Origin: Blastobasis lacticolella | Lineage: Eukaryota; Arthropoda; Insecta; Lepidoptera; Blastobasidae | Direction: 5' to 3' | NCBI GenBank assembly: GCA_905147135.1 | Contig: LR990056.1 | Location: 16,254,001 to 16,318,000 of the forward strand | Length of the DNA: 64,000 nucleotides | In this document: positions 19,890 to 30,909 of the stretch, piece by piece | Numbering within the stretch: position 1 is the stretch's first letter | Layout of the letters: each line of letters starts with the position of its first letter | Notes under the pieces: generated by a model | The model's input: only the letters and a program-made list of their open reading frames with translations | The model's database searches: none | What the model was told of the DNA's origin: nothing | Made by a program: the position numbers and the translations under genes

Positions 19890-19995
19890 TCTGGATCATC
19901 ATCATCACAGTCCATTTCAGTCCACTGCAGGACTAAGGGCCTCTCGTAAAACGCTGTATGCGTTGCCGAATACTGGGCAAATAAAGTGTCAGTCA
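19890..19995 (-). repeat. Family C scrap joined to repeat I scrap
   Basis: CATCATCATCACAG and CAGTCCACTGCAGGAC are the minus-strand 3' end of family C; the adjoining ATGCGTTGCCGAATACTGGG is the minus-strand version of a phrase found at 55395 and in the SDR intron at 59680. Confidence 0.55.
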
Positions 19996-20420
19996 AAGTT
20001 TAGTTCATCAACTCGATAAGAACATTCTTCTTAGGATGAGTACCCAACCCGCAGCGGCTGTGCTGTGGTTCTGTTCCTTTGGAACCGCACAGTTAACTCC
20101 GACATTTTTCCCCAAATATCCCCAAATCGGCTCACGAACCAACATAGAATTAGGACCCCTCTTTGGGTCACGGTACAGTAAATGATACCGATAAATCGGA
20201 CGGTGAACGATCGATCGGTGATCGCGGCTGATCGCGATATCGCGTGTTCGGGAGCTATATCGCTTGCGATGTGTGCCACTAGGGGTTTGGCGGTCTATTG
20301 ATTTTGTTCTCGAGAACTGTGGGTACGTCTTGTTGCGATGGCACGGAATATGAGACGCAATACGTGTATTTAACTGAGAGGGAGTAGATCTGGTAGTTAA
20401 AAATATGATTATCTTGGCAT
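19996..20420. other. Intergenic, nothing recognised
   Basis: No supported gene; a CG-rich patch GATCGCGGCTGATCGCGATA at about 20220-20240. Confidence 0.35.
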
Positions 20421-20505
20421 TTATGTCCCAGTTATGCTCTCGCGCACGAGGGCCCGGACTCTGCCTTGACCATGGTCCAGGATTAGGTAGATGAGATAAG
20501 CATTA
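20421..20505 (-). repeat. SINE A tail fragment
   Basis: TATGCTCTCGCGCACGAGGG, CCTTGACCATGGTCCAGG: the minus-strand SINE A 3' end. Confidence 0.65.
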
Positions 20506-21029
20506 TAACATTTATTGTCATTACCACAGTCTCGTGACATCTACGCTGGGCGGGTTGGACATTTTCGCAGATATAATTATAACTTGTGTGTTCGGGGGTC
20601 TGTCTCGTACCCCGTAAATATTAGTAATTGGTCCTCCTAATGACTATCTATACGTAGCGGTGACCACTTCCCATCAGGCGGCCCGCTTGCCTCTTCGTCC
20701 ACTAAATGACATAACAAATATAGGTTACCCACACATGGTTCGCGGAAAGGCCTTAGAGTTATTACCTCGGAGTTTTGCATCTAAATGAAAAGTGTTTCAT
20801 TGTCAAAGGGAATACGGGCAAATGTTCCGGATGAGATAATATTTATAGGTACAAGCGGAGCTCAACACATCAACGCGGGAGTATAATTATTCAAATGTTA
20901 TAGGGCAATATTGCTGGAGGAGCGAGGAGGGTTTGCAAGCAAACATTTTTTTTTCTTCTATATAACGTCAAGTTTTTAAACCGCCGACGACAAAAGAGGG
21001 GTGTTATGAGGTTGACGTGTGGCTCCCAT
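20506..21029. other. Intergenic with a scrap of another repeat
   Basis: 20650-20700 (GGTGACCACTTCCCATCAGG) resembles a common retroposon phrase also seen at 18655(-). The remainder is unassigned. Confidence 0.35.
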
Positions 21030-21325
21030 CTGCATCAGTGGCCGAGTGGTTAAGGTATCTGACTCGTAAGCGAGAGGTACCAGGTTCGAATCCCACTGCG
21101 ACCAATGACTCTTTTCTGAGTTATTTACATTAGTTGAAAGCTAAGCGTTGCTCAGGCGACCAATCTGATCAGGTTCCCCTGGTAGCAGGGTCACGGAGTT
21201 CAGATGGCAGTCGTTCCCCTGTAATTATCTGATCTGCCAAATCCTGGATCATGGTCAAGTCGGACCCCGACTCCACGCGCGCGAGAGCACAACCGGGACG
21301 TGAACGCTAAGATGATTATTTTTAT
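21030..21325 (+). mobile_element. SINE A copy, nearly full length
   Basis: Head CAGTGGCCGAGTGGTTAAGG (A-box-like), GACTCGTAAGCGAGAGG, CAGGTTCGAATCCCACTGC (B-box-like); body GGTCACGGAGTTCAGATGGC; tail GCGCGAGAGCACAACCGGG and GATGATTATTTTT. The head folds like a tRNA with CGT in the anticodon loop, but there is no mature 3' end, so I call it a SINE, not a tRNA gene. Confidence 0.82.
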
Positions 21326-22041
21326 TTTTTACTGAGCTCCCGCTGTGGCATGCACAGATGAACTGATTTGGATGCATTTTTCTCCATCTGAAAGTCAGTT
21401 TAAACGAGATGGTTTTTAGAGTTGTTTCAGCGGTTTCAAATCGGTTTAGTAGTTTAGGGTTATAGAGTAGGCGTGTTTCCCTGTTCACATGCGGGCTAGA
21501 AAGTGGTCACCGCCCTAAAGACATCAGCAACACCAATGCGTTCTAAGTCGCTATACTCTTGACAGAGTGGCTGTGGTCGTCGTGTGAGGGTTGGCAGCAC
21601 GCTTTACTATCGCCACTCTTCTCGAACTGCTGCTTTCCGATTATACTCATAGAGAGTACCATTAACGGTCATCTGCCGCGTGGTCTGGTGCCTTCTACCT
21701 TTCCCTGTACCACAAGACGCTCCACAGAGACATCTCCTCGTTGCGAACCCACATGGCCATAAAATAGGACTATACCACGTTACGCACCTCTAAAATTCCG
21801 GGACACGATTCCCTTTGGCCTTTGGATTGGCCTTACTTACACACAAAAGTAATCAAATAGTATTGTTTGCCTGTAGTACTCTGTAAGGTATTTCCCGAGT
21901 TCGGTAGCTCGAATTCGAGTGACCTATCCCGCTTTGCCCTCTACTACCTACCCCAACCTACCCTTGTTTCTTCAGTAATTACTCTACCCAAAATTATTTT
22001 AAAAAAACTATCTCGAATGCCGTAAACGCATTAGCAACGCC
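21326..22041. other. Intergenic with a decayed LINE 3' tail
   Basis: 21345-21480 contains GAGCTCCCGCTG and GCGGTTTCAAATCGGTTTAG. Nothing else recognised to 22041. Confidence 0.4.
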
Positions 22042-22380
22042 TTCGACGGCTGAATGGTTCAGTAGCCGTATTCACAATGATTCGAAACCGTTTCCGAACG
22101 ATTCGACACGAAATTCGTGAGCGGCGAATCCGTGTCGGTCGATTAAAAAACTGTTATTCAGAACCCCGATAGATTCCACGGAAACTCTACTCTCTATAAC
22201 TTATGAAAATTTCATCAAAATTAACTGAAACCATATTTTCCTAAGAACTTTTGCGGGGTCCTTTGTCGATTCCGTATCCGAATCCGATTTCCGAGCCATT
22301 GTGAATACGGCTGCAGAGGTTAACATGCCGTAGTCTCCACGTAAGAGGTCCCGGGTCCCGGCGGCCTCTCTCTATTTAAC
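22042..22380 (+). mobile_element. SINE B head split by a MITE-like element
   Basis: CGACGGCTGAATGGTTCAG (ending 22062) and CAGAGGTTAACATGCC..GTAAGAGGTCCCGGGTCCCGG (from 22314) together form the SINE B head. The 251-bp inverted-repeat element at 22063-22313 separates them. Confidence 0.65.
22063..22313. mobile_element. MITE-like element with 16-bp perfect terminal inverted repeats
   Basis: Left end AGCCGTATTCACAATG (22064-22079), right end its exact reverse complement (22297-22312). The flanking CAG at 22060-22062 and 22314-22316 is a plausible 3-bp target duplication. The interior is non-coding and contains TTCGAAACCG-like subterminal repeats. The 3-bp duplication would fit PIF/Harbinger or related types; no transposase is present. 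Confidence 0.75.
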
Positions 22381-22904
22381 TTAACCGACAAAAAGAATCA
22401 GATAACCTCCGACTAAGTTTACACATGCTCAAATATTTCCTAAACTACGAAACCGATTTATTGAACCATATCGATTCAATAAAAGATACCGACAAACTTT
22501 TTTAGGTTAATAAAAAAAACCACATCAAAATCGGTCTGTTCGGGAGCTACGAAGCCACAGACAGAAACCTCCATACATACACAGCCACCAATACACACAT
22601 CAAACTCATAGCACCCCTATTTTTAAATAGGGGGTTCGAAAACGTCGCATCAAAACCTCTCTGCCGACGGTACCGCCAAAAATATTATCGAGGCCGATCT
22701 CTCAGCAAAAATATGATTATCGCCAACCGCATTACTGACAAATGAGGTACACGAGACGCGAGCGTGGACGAATCATCATTTGTACTGCGGGAGTCTACTT
22801 AGCCACTGTGTAATTTACCTTAAATGTGTTTGGAGTGTGTTCGGCAGATTCGCTTTAGGTTAGGCTTGAGTTTCTTCGAGAATCCCTCATTGTGTTATGT
22901 TTTT
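22381..22904. other. Decayed LINE 3' tail and unassigned sequence
   Basis: 22420-22640 has CACATCAAAATCGGTCTGTT, GGGAGCTACGAAGCCACAGA and a row of ACACA phrases ending in AAATAGGGGG; a related block is at 34085-34240. The rest is unassigned. Confidence 0.4.
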
Positions 22905-23240
22905 TTTATGCTATGCAGTGACGAACGAGCAGAGCTTACCTGATGGTAAGCGTTACCTGTCGCACATTATCTACGATTCATGTATTTACGTTGCAGGTAA
23001 TCAAAATGCAGAACCGATGCGATGTCACTGTAAGGACTAGATGAAATGCCTCATGCCTGTAATTGCGCTGGCTACCTTATTCTTCAAACCGGAACACAAC
23101 GATTCCAGCGTCAGTATTGTTGCTTGTTGCAGTATTGTCGCAGAAATAGATAAGGCGGTGGAACTCACCCAGGCAGACTGCTCAAGCTACACAGAGTCCT
23201 ACCACCTGATAGAAATACATAACGTGTGTAGAAGATGATT
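22905..23240 (+). repeat. Dispersed repeat family E, copy 1
   Basis: Landmarks: CCTGATGGTAAGCGTTACC, ATGCAGAACCG, CCTCATGCCTGTAATTGCG, ACCGGAACACAACGATTCC, GAGTCCTACCACCTGATAGA. Same order at 49410-49690. Other copies: 58535-58760 (minus), 58780-58935, 61555-61665. Class unknown. Confidence 0.65.
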
Positions 23241-23259
23241 TGTGACTGGGACAGAGAAA

Positions 23260-23375
23260 AGTATATTGGTTTGGGCAAGATATATCGGAAATTGACCAAT
23301 CATAGAGACGTATTGAACACAGTGCGTTCACTTAGCAGACGAGCACTGTGTGCAAAGTGCATACTAAAACTCGAT
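23260..23375 (+). repeat. Low-copy repeat family F, copy 1
   Basis: AATCATAGAGACGTATTGAA, CAGTGCGTTCACTTAGCAGA, CGAGCACTG. Similar blocks at 46560-46672 and 54835-54960. Class unknown. Confidence 0.55.
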
Positions 23376-24102
23376 TGAAAAACAATCAAAAAAATTCAAA
23401 ATTCAAAAATTCAAACTTAATTTTTTTTTATTGATTATTAAATTAAATGTCTCTTTCAATCGTCAAAAAGGAGGGGGGTAGGAAAGTAGGAAGGAAACAC
23501 AAAGTGACACGCTGACCGCCCTATGGCCGCAGCAAACCCACCCCACGCCAACCACGACCGGACCGTGCTCGACAATGCCAGGCAGAGCCGGCCCGCGTTC
23601 GATATATTATATAGGTATGTCACAGAGATCAGCCAAATTTTATGAGCGGTATGTAAAATCTTCCAAAACTAAACCGAATAACAGTTTAAACTACATTTTA
23701 GTGTCTATGTCTAGACATCGTCCGCGTAAAATTTTCACGAACCATTCCCACGGATATCACAGGTAATTGTGGAAAAAATTATGGCCTATGCAAAGACTTC
23801 ATACTTATATATCCATGTGCCTATGTGCTATTTTAGGCTATATTCAGTATTGCTACCATATTGCATCCGTCCAATAGTTTTTGCGTGAAGAAGTAACAAG
23901 CATCCTTACGAACTTTGGTATTTATAAAATTATATTATAGAAGGAAATCGTGTATCGTACCTATTTTTTTTCTAATCCTGTATATTTTACTATTATGTAG
24001 TTTGTAGGTACCTGTTGCGGGTAGCTACATAATTCATTATTTCATTGTAACCTATGTAATGCATTAAACGCTGATCACGTACGTGTTTCATTATTTTTCA
24101 CT
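23376..24102. other. Intergenic, nothing recognised
   Basis: Includes A/T runs near 23390-23440. No supported gene. Confidence 0.4.
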
Positions 24103-24176
24103 AAAGTGGCAAACAAGCTTGCGGCCTGCCTGATGGTAAGCAGTCACCGCAGCCTATGGACGTTTGCAATACCAAT
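24103..24176 (-). repeat. Family D fragment hit by a family C insertion
   Basis: AAAGTGGCAAACAAGCTTGC, CCTGATGGTAAGCAGTCACC, CCTATGGACGTTTGCAATAC. The sequence breaks at 24176 where family C begins. Confidence 0.72.
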
Positions 24177-24430
24177 CATCATCACAGCCCATAACAGTCC
24201 ACTGCAGGACTTCGGGCCTCTCCCACGAAAGGGGAGGTCATTGCCATAATCTCCACGCTTGGCAGGCGGGTTGGAGATCGCAGTGCAGTTGATGTAAATC
24301 TACCCAGAAAGATGCTGCTGCCCACCTTTCGGATTTGTCCCTTAGTCGCCTCTTACGACACCCACGGGAAGAGATGGGGTGGTGCTATTCTTTGAGGTGG
24401 CGGCACAACACACCACAATGCAATACCAAT
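24165..24430 (-). mobile_element. Family C retroposon inserted in family D, 12-bp TSD
   Basis: Element 24177-24418 on the minus strand, 3' tail CATCATCAC at the left. The perfect 12-bp direct repeat TGCAATACCAAT flanks it (24165-24176, 24419-24430). Internal landmarks CCACTGCAGGACTTCGGGCC, CTCCACGCTTGGCAGGCGGG. This is direct evidence of retroposition. Confidence 0.85.
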
Positions 24431-26514
24431 ACCAATATCAATTTCATTTACAACAGTACCCACATTATTTAATCTAATACAGATACAGCGGCAGTTAACG
24501 CTTTGAAACTAGTCGTCCCCCAGCTTTGCTCGGTTACCTATTGGAGAAAAAGCGCAGCGCGCATTCAATCTTACAAGCAGGTATAATTATCGCTAGGAAT
24601 CCGTATGAGGGAGGAAACGGATGTAAAGTTTGGCTGGAAGTATTTTTATAATAGGGTGATAGGCAATGTGCAGTACACATAGTCTATAGCCGTTTACAAT
24701 ACCAGGGAATCATAATAGTAGTAGTGTAATAGTGGGTAGTGTCTTTTTTGTGTCAGCCGGTAGAGTTAAGCAGAGTTGGCAGAATTCGGCAATTTGATGG
24801 GTAACCGTTTAGTCCTTTAAGACTATTCGAACGTTCAGCACCGTAACGAGCTCGTTACTCATTAGGTTGTGCCTCCTAATCATGTTGGCGAAGCGAGGTT
24901 GACCAAGGTATTCTGTTGACGACCCTGAGTCTGGTTGAATAGACTCGGGAGCCGATTGGCGCCCCGTGAGTGTACAGAATTAATTATGTGGCTAGTAGAT
25001 GCACAATGGTGACTTGCCTATGGATATTTACAAATAAGGGTAACCAATTGGTTGTCTCACTCTAAAAGTCCTTTCTACCAAAGCCACGGTTTCCCGGTTT
25101 CAGCGCTGCATACCTAGGCTGGTGGAGGCTTCATCAGTCGGGCGGCTTGGTATGTAGAACTAACACATAAAATATTTAAAACCATTACATTAAAACCTAT
25201 TAAAATACTCTCACTTCCATCCATCGACTCACAAATATGTCAAACTCTATTGCCGATGTCTGAAAAGCGTTAAGCATGTCCATGCACGAAGAAGGGGAGA
25301 GTGCACACGTGCCACGGTCAGCGATACTATACTAATACGATCAGTTAATACTGATTAATCAGTACTCATCTCTCATACTTTATAATCACTTTAAAACCAC
25401 GTCTCCAAGGCTACCATATCTAGCTAAATTAAACCACGGACCACCCTCCAACCCCGTGTGGGCGGCAAAAGGGGGTTGGTCTCTTGAAAAAGTCTCAATA
25501 ACTCGTCAGCGTGGAAACCCGAATGACATCGTTAGTCGGAGTGGCGCGAAGAAAAGATCCACTATCTACCCGCAGCCGGTTAGAACCGGTATCGGTTATA
25601 GAGGATGTTCTGGAATGGAGCTAGTATTTTTTTTATAGATTTTTAATGGTTTTTGTATGAATGTGGTAGAGGTGAAAGAGGTGTGTTAGGGGTAGCTGTG
25701 GCACTGGGAATAAACGGCTCGATGAGTTTCTGCCAACCTGGGTATGTTTTGGTACATACCTATGCAAACAAAACTATTGAACGGATTTTTATGGAATTTG
25801 GCATCAATATAGCTTATAGCACAAGGGCTATAATTCATTCCGAAATTCAATGTGTTTCCCGCAAGAACGATACAACCGAACTTTACGCGGACGACGTCGC
25901 GAGCAAAAGCTAGTATAGTAGATACTAAAATATAGTATAAACTGTTATAAGGTTTCGATTTGTAAGATTGTACATGAAAATTAAAATGAAAAAGTATTTA
26001 CTGAATTAGGATTACGTTAATTAATCTCTTTTCAAAAGTCAAAAATCTAATGGAAAACAAAGGGAAAGTTAAGCGAGCTCATCCAGGTAGGGGGCGACAC
26101 ATGCAGACCGATCACCGCGTACGAGCGCCCACCCCGGCGAGACACCGGGCACCGATACACGCCACGCACATAACCGCCTAAGATACACACGTACCTACCA
26201 CTCATAAAATTTGGCTAATCTCTGTGACAGTCTTTCAAACGAGTTTTAAAAAGAGTGCTCTGAAACCTATTTTAGATTTCCAAGCCGACGAAAACGCGGG
26301 CAAAAGCTAGCTTCAATATAAAAAGACAAAAATAGAGTACCTAACAAGTATGATTCATAAAACTTAAATAAGGGAGTAAATTAGTTTATATTCCTGACTT
26401 ATCGTAGTCATGTTCTAGTTTTCTATTAAACAGTACTTTAGAGGGTATTCAATGAAGCTATTGATGCTTCTATTGATAATTACTTAAAACCCTGTATTTT
26501 GTTTTATTGCAAAT
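24431..26514. other. Intergenic mosaic, no gene recognised
   Basis: About 24830-25000 shares GACTGGTTGAA/TAGACTCGG-like and GCCGATT..CCCGTGA phrases with 50085-50140, so it is a dispersed element of unknown class. 25737-25920 and 26230-26310 look like decayed LINE 3' tails (GACGTCGCGAGCAAAAGCTA). 26090-26200 is a C-rich patch. No supported exon. Confidence 0.4.
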
Positions 26515-26712
26515 ATGGATCCTTTGGCCAGAGATACTTATTCGGCCATTTGGGGTATAGATTATGGGTTCCTGGGGGCCAAGTGCCCAAAGGTATTTCA
26601 GGACATATCTGCTCGCCTGATGGAGATGACCCACGGGCTGACTCAATGCTTAAATCTAGCCATTCAAAGAGGTAACGCCGACAGCGTCCTGGGTCCAACT
26701 CCCACAAGGTAG
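26515..26712 (+). pseudogene. Short open frame, possibly a retroelement C-terminal end (65 aa)
   Basis: Starts with ATG at 26515 and ends TAG. The product has WGIDYGFLGAKCPKVFQDI and ends LAIQRGNADSVLGPTPTR. The AIQRGNA-SVLG end resembles a fragment at about 35005-35055 (minus/plus ambiguity aside, plus reading NAESIQQGNAASLG) and reminds me of non-LTR reverse transcriptase C-termini of Lepidoptera, but I am not certain. It is more GC-rich than its surroundings. AATAAA signals follow at 26857-26866. It could instead be a small host exon; no splice evidence either way. Confidence 0.35.
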
Positions 26713-27065
26713 CGATTTAGACAGGCAGTGATTTTATTTGGCATTTACTACAATTATATCAAAACTAGTTGGCGTGTCGGGTGGCCCTGAGAAAACCTAG
26801 GCGAGGACGGGCATTTTCAATTTAAATTTTTATTCTCATGTATTGTATTTTTTTCCAATAAATAAAGATTATTCTACATACGCTAATTATATCAAACAAG
26901 TTGTAATAATAGGTATCAGCATTATATAACATGTTAAAACTACATTCAAAGATATTATGGCGAATATTGTAGAGTCATGCCAAACTAGAACTCAGCACAG
27001 CATAAGCTGTAGGTAGAGAAACAACGGCGCTGAGTGAGACCATTAATATTTTAATAAATCTTTGT
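26713..27065. other. 3' flank of the short frame and unassigned sequence
   Basis: Holds AATAAATAAA at 26857-26866; beyond it nothing recognised. Confidence 0.35.
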
Positions 27066-27355
27066 ATAGTTCAATGTATGGCCGTGGGGTGTCCGGCAGA
27101 GTAGAATAGCACCAACCCCTTACACTCATGGGTGTCCTACAAGGCGACTAATGTTTTCGAGGCAAAAGATCAAGAGTCTCCGTAGTCTGGAAAATGGGCA
27201 GCAGCATTTTCCATTGTTATATTTAAACACTGCGATCTCCAACCCGCCTGCCAAGCGTGGAGATTATGGCAATAACCTCCCCTTTCGTGGGAGAGGCCCT
27301 AAGTCCGGCAGTGGACTTTTACGGGCTGTGATGATGATGATGATGATAGTTCAAT
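27066..27355 (+). mobile_element. Family C retroposon, full length with 10-bp TSD
   Basis: Element 27076-27345; starts GGCCGTGGGGTGTCCGGCAG and ends in a run of TGA triplets. The direct repeat ATAGTTCAAT flanks it (27066-27075, 27346-27355). Confidence 0.85.
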
Positions 27356-28865
27356 AGTTTTTTAACATAGTTTTTATTAAAAATACCTTGAAATAATTTT
27401 AATGTAGATAATAATTAGTAAATATTTAGTAAGGAATTCGGAGCGCAACCTATGCTCTTGTACTCGTAGTACAAACAAACACATAATTCAGAAATTCTTC
27501 TCTATATTATTGTAAGTAGTTTGTAAAAACGGATGCCGTCAATTATGCGAAGCGGACGATGGTGCAGCATGCATGGTGACATCCACCTTGCCTTGGCTTG
27601 TCTCCTTGACCAGCAACCGTGCGGTAATGTCTGTCATTTGAAGGTCAATCTTATTCTTGACCCTGTCAGGCTAGCTCTATTAGATTTATACATACTATAA
27701 TACAAAGTCGCTTCCCGCCGTCTGTCCCTATGTATCTATGTACGCTTAGATCTTTTAAACTAAGACACGGATTTTAATGCGGTTTCAAAAAATAGATAGA
27801 GTGATTCAAGAGAAAGGTTTATAAACTAGTAAAGTAACTCACTAATTCAGTTTTATTGCATAATCAAGTACATTGATGGTAGTAGTACAAGATACCCCGT
27901 AAGGGCACAGCAATATAGAGTTGAGCTATATAAACATACTTTGCACTTAAGTAGGTATTTGATATTGCACTTATTATTTAGGTATTTATATTATATTGTA
28001 TTTAAGGAACATATTATTAAAATTATACACTTTAAGGTTTATATATACTGTAGGTTTAAGCGAACGAAGTCGCGCCCAGTCCATTAGTTGAAAATATTAG
28101 CTTATAATATCAGTTCAAAATATTAGAACGCGTTTTGTTTATTAGTAATAGAACATTAGTCTTCTACTAATATTAGAAACGTGAAACTTTGCGATGATAT
28201 TATTATTTGGATTTATAGAAGGAAGTTTATGTGGGTCATATGCCTACCCCACCTGTGGGACACAGGTGTGAGCTTTATGTATTTATGTATGTAAAAAAAT
28301 TTAAGGATTTTTCTACGATGTCAATATCAAGGGTACGTAGGGTCTCCCTGTTACAAATGAATTCACGAAACAGTAGCCACAATGTCATCAAATACTGTGC
28401 CAAGTTGTGTTTAAAAAACCCATTTCAAAGATGGTATCATTTTACAGGCCATTCGAGAAACTAGCAACAAAAATCATCCTGTACAAAATATATTGGCTAT
28501 ACCACACTAGAAAAAAGAAAAAGTCTCGGATGTGTTCATTTGACATCCACAAACTCGCCACCCAAAAATCAACCTTCTTCACTTCTCTTAGAAGCTGAAT
28601 TGAAAAGACGCCCGTCTCTAAATCTGAAGATCGTCAAGTCGTGATCGCGCATCAATTGGTAACAAGTACGCGGAAGTACCTGTACTTAGTTTGAATTTCG
28701 AATGGTTATTGAGATACCCTCAATTTTGTTATGCGGGATTTTTTTTTTCAATGTTGTAATTTCGAGATAATTTTGCTTGCTTGTTTTGATTTTGATTTGA
28801 TATTCGGATGTTTGAGTACCTACTTATGAGACTTTGCTTAAATATTTTTTTGTATATTTGTCAAG
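27356..28865. other. Intergenic with decayed LINE tails
   Basis: 27700-27800 (CAAAGTCGCTTCCCGCCGTC, TGTCCCTATGTATCTATGTA) matches, inverted, 32480-32640. 28236-28300 (CCTACCCCACCTGTGGGACA, CAGGTGTGAGCTTTATGTAT) matches, inverted, the 3' end of the LINE at 31430. No supported gene. Confidence 0.45.
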
Positions 28866-28869
28866 TTCT

Positions 28870-28985
28870 GTTGCCTCTTACCTGTTGGTAAGTGACGATG
28901 CAGCCGAAGATGGAGCATGCCCGTCTTGGAACAGCCCATTCACTCTAGTCTTTAAGGTGTCCAGATTATATTGATCAGGGAGTTT
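28870..28985 (-). pseudogene. LINE 3' end fragment (family of 19093-19513)
   Basis: Minus reading: LPDQYNLDTLKTRVNGLFQD then HAPSS-like codons and the stop; the same C-terminal end as at 19380-19470. Confidence 0.68.
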
Positions 28986-29025
28986 GCTTTGATAACGGTA
29001 TTCGTATTGACAAATACCGTTAAAT

Positions 29026-29168
29026 ACGGTTCCATTGTTATATTGAAACACTGCGATCTCCAACCCGCCTGCCAAGCGTGGAGATTATGGCAAGAACCTC
29101 CCCTTTCGTGGGAGAAGCCCAAAGTCCTGCAGTGGACTGATACGGGCTGTGATGATGACGGTTCCATT
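29026..29168 (+). mobile_element. 5'-truncated family C retroposon with 11-bp TSD
   Basis: Begins in mid-element at CCATTGTTATATTGAAACAC and ends GGGCTGTGATGATG. The direct repeat ACGGTTCCATT at 29026-29036 and 29158-29168 flanks it; part of the left copy overlaps element sequence. 5' truncation plus a target duplication is the hallmark of LINE-driven retroposition. Confidence 0.78.
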
Positions 29169-29434
29169 TTTGTGTATATTAATATTATATACCAGTAAAT
29201 TCGAAAGTTTCTAGTTAAATATCCTTCACATTTGGATAGATATTTGTCACTCTTTTAGGCAAAAACTACTGAACTGATTAAGGATGTTATTTTATAGTAT
29301 TTTAGCTGAAAACAATTAATGCTAACAACTGGGCCTCCTCTTCAATTTCGAGATAAATTTCGTATGATCGCAGATCACTGTCGGCCTAATGTAACTATCC
29401 TTTATCAAAATTATTCATTACAAGTCATATTAAA

Positions 29435-29530
29435 AAAAAGTATATAAGTAGTTCAACAGTTATCTAACACCCATTACACAAGCTTTGCTTACTTTTGGGC
29501 TAGATAGTACTGTGTGAATTTGTCGAAGTA
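29435..29530 (+). repeat. SINE B tail fragment
   Basis: TTATCTAACACCCATTACAC, AAGCTTTGCTTACTTTTGGG, CTGTGTGAATTTGTCG; no head. Confidence 0.7.
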
Positions 29531-29919
29531 CATTTATAAAATAAATTATTTTATTAAAAAATAACAGGAATATAAAAAGTGGCAATCATCTCTAGTTTGG
29601 TATAGAGCCATATATTCATCTGTTTGTATACACAGAAACATGAAGAAATAACTCCACATCGTGTAAGTCAAACCAACTAACTCTCATTCCATGACATGTC
29701 ACTGCATGTCCGGTAGAAAACCCGCGTGGTAAAAGACATAACGCTGTTGCCCTTGACACAGTTGGACTACTACAACACGACATGCGATGCATCACTGCCA
29801 TACTGAAATAGAAATAGACAGAAATGAATTCTAAAGCAAATATAACTTCACCATGTAAAATGTTTACCTAAGGTTGTTGAGACAGTGGCAGAATTGTATA
29901 AATAAAAAACAAATATGCT
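29531..29919. other. Intergenic, nothing recognised
   Basis: No supported gene. Confidence 0.35.
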
Positions 29920-30132
29920 TTGACAATTCACACAGCGCCATCTAGCCCCAAAGTAAGCAAAGCTTGTGGTGGGTGCTATGGGTGCCACAAAACGAATATT
30001 CTACTTATATATTTTTTAAATAGCTATACTTTTTATAAAATTCCTCATTTCAATTTCTGCTCGGCCGGGAGTTGAACCCGAGACCTCTGCGTGGCAGACC
30101 GGCACGTTAACCAACTGAACCACTCAGGTCGT
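29920..30132 (-). mobile_element. SINE B copy
   Basis: Minus-strand copy with tail CACAGCGCCATCTAGCCCC, short body, and head ending ACCACTCAGGTCGTC; the B-box-like site is changed to GGGAGTTGAACCCG. Confidence 0.78.
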
Positions 30133-30399
30133 CAGGTACGGGGAGCAAAACACTTTGAACCTGGAATAGCCACGAGGCCACATTTCTCTCGCAAACATCG
30201 ACACATTTGCTTATAATTTAGGTTTTTTTTAACTAACCAGGCATATGGCCGCCACTCACTAGTTGACTAATTACGTAATTCTGTTCCCAACAACTCTCTG
30301 CTTTCAATGACATAAACTGTTACTTTTGCAATTACGTACGATCGATGTAATAAATTCAGTTTAATGCAATGGTACTCTGTTAGCAACTGAACCCATGAT

Positions 30400-30427
30400 C
30401 CATTTTATGATTGAAATCATAAAATGG
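30400..30427. repeat. Perfect 13-bp palindrome with 2-nt loop
   Basis: CCATTTTATGATT, GA, then its exact reverse complement. AATTACGTA at 30330-30338 and TACGTAATT at 30441-30449 form an outer pair, so it may be the centre of a small inverted-repeat element. Confidence 0.75.
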
Positions 30428-30456
30428 TTGGCAACGACGTTACGTAATTTAAACTG

Positions 30457-30515
30457 GTGACGATGAAGCCGTAGATGGAGCATGTCTGTCTAAGAACAGC
30501 ATAGATACGCCGATA
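30457..30515 (-). repeat. LINE 3' scrap
   Basis: GGTGACGATGAAGCCGTAGA, TGGAGCATGTCTGTCTAAGA: minus-strand match to the last codons of the 19093 LINE. Confidence 0.55.
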
Positions 30516-30824
30516 TTATGTTGCAATGAGTTTCCTTCTTAGACCCGATGAAAAAAGAGGGAAGTTTTAAGTTTACTACTACTTTTATATAGTTATGTAT
30601 TATGTATGTGGAGACTGGAGCCTGTACTAGATTACGAGTAACCTGTGTTACAGGTCTCCAGGCCTCCAAAAACCACCGGACTTAAACAATGGGTACCTAT
30701 TGCAAATTGTAATGTGTGGAAATTTAAATATAATTACCTACTTAAACAATGCAGATGGTAAAGAAATACACTTTTGTTAGTACCATGCATAAAGTGTAAG
30801 TGTTTCATGTGTATGTATGGTTTG

Positions 30825-30872
30825 ATGCGAGTGTGTGTGTGTGAAAACACACACACACGCACTCACACACAC
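30825..30872. repeat. (GT)n/(CA)n inverted microsatellite
   Basis: A GTGTGTGTGTGTG run, AAAA, then CACACACACACAC, able to fold back. Confidence 0.75.
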
Positions 30873-30909
30873 ACGTTTGAAGTGTGTATCTGTGGCTCTG
30901 TATCTGTTT

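Noticed and set aside
21030..21105. tRNA-like sequences with A-box and B-box motifs (also at 38206, 40335, 19589, 45959 and on the minus strand)
   Set aside because: Each continues directly into a repeated SINE body, several have target-site duplications, and stems are imperfect, so these are SINE heads and not functional tRNA genes.
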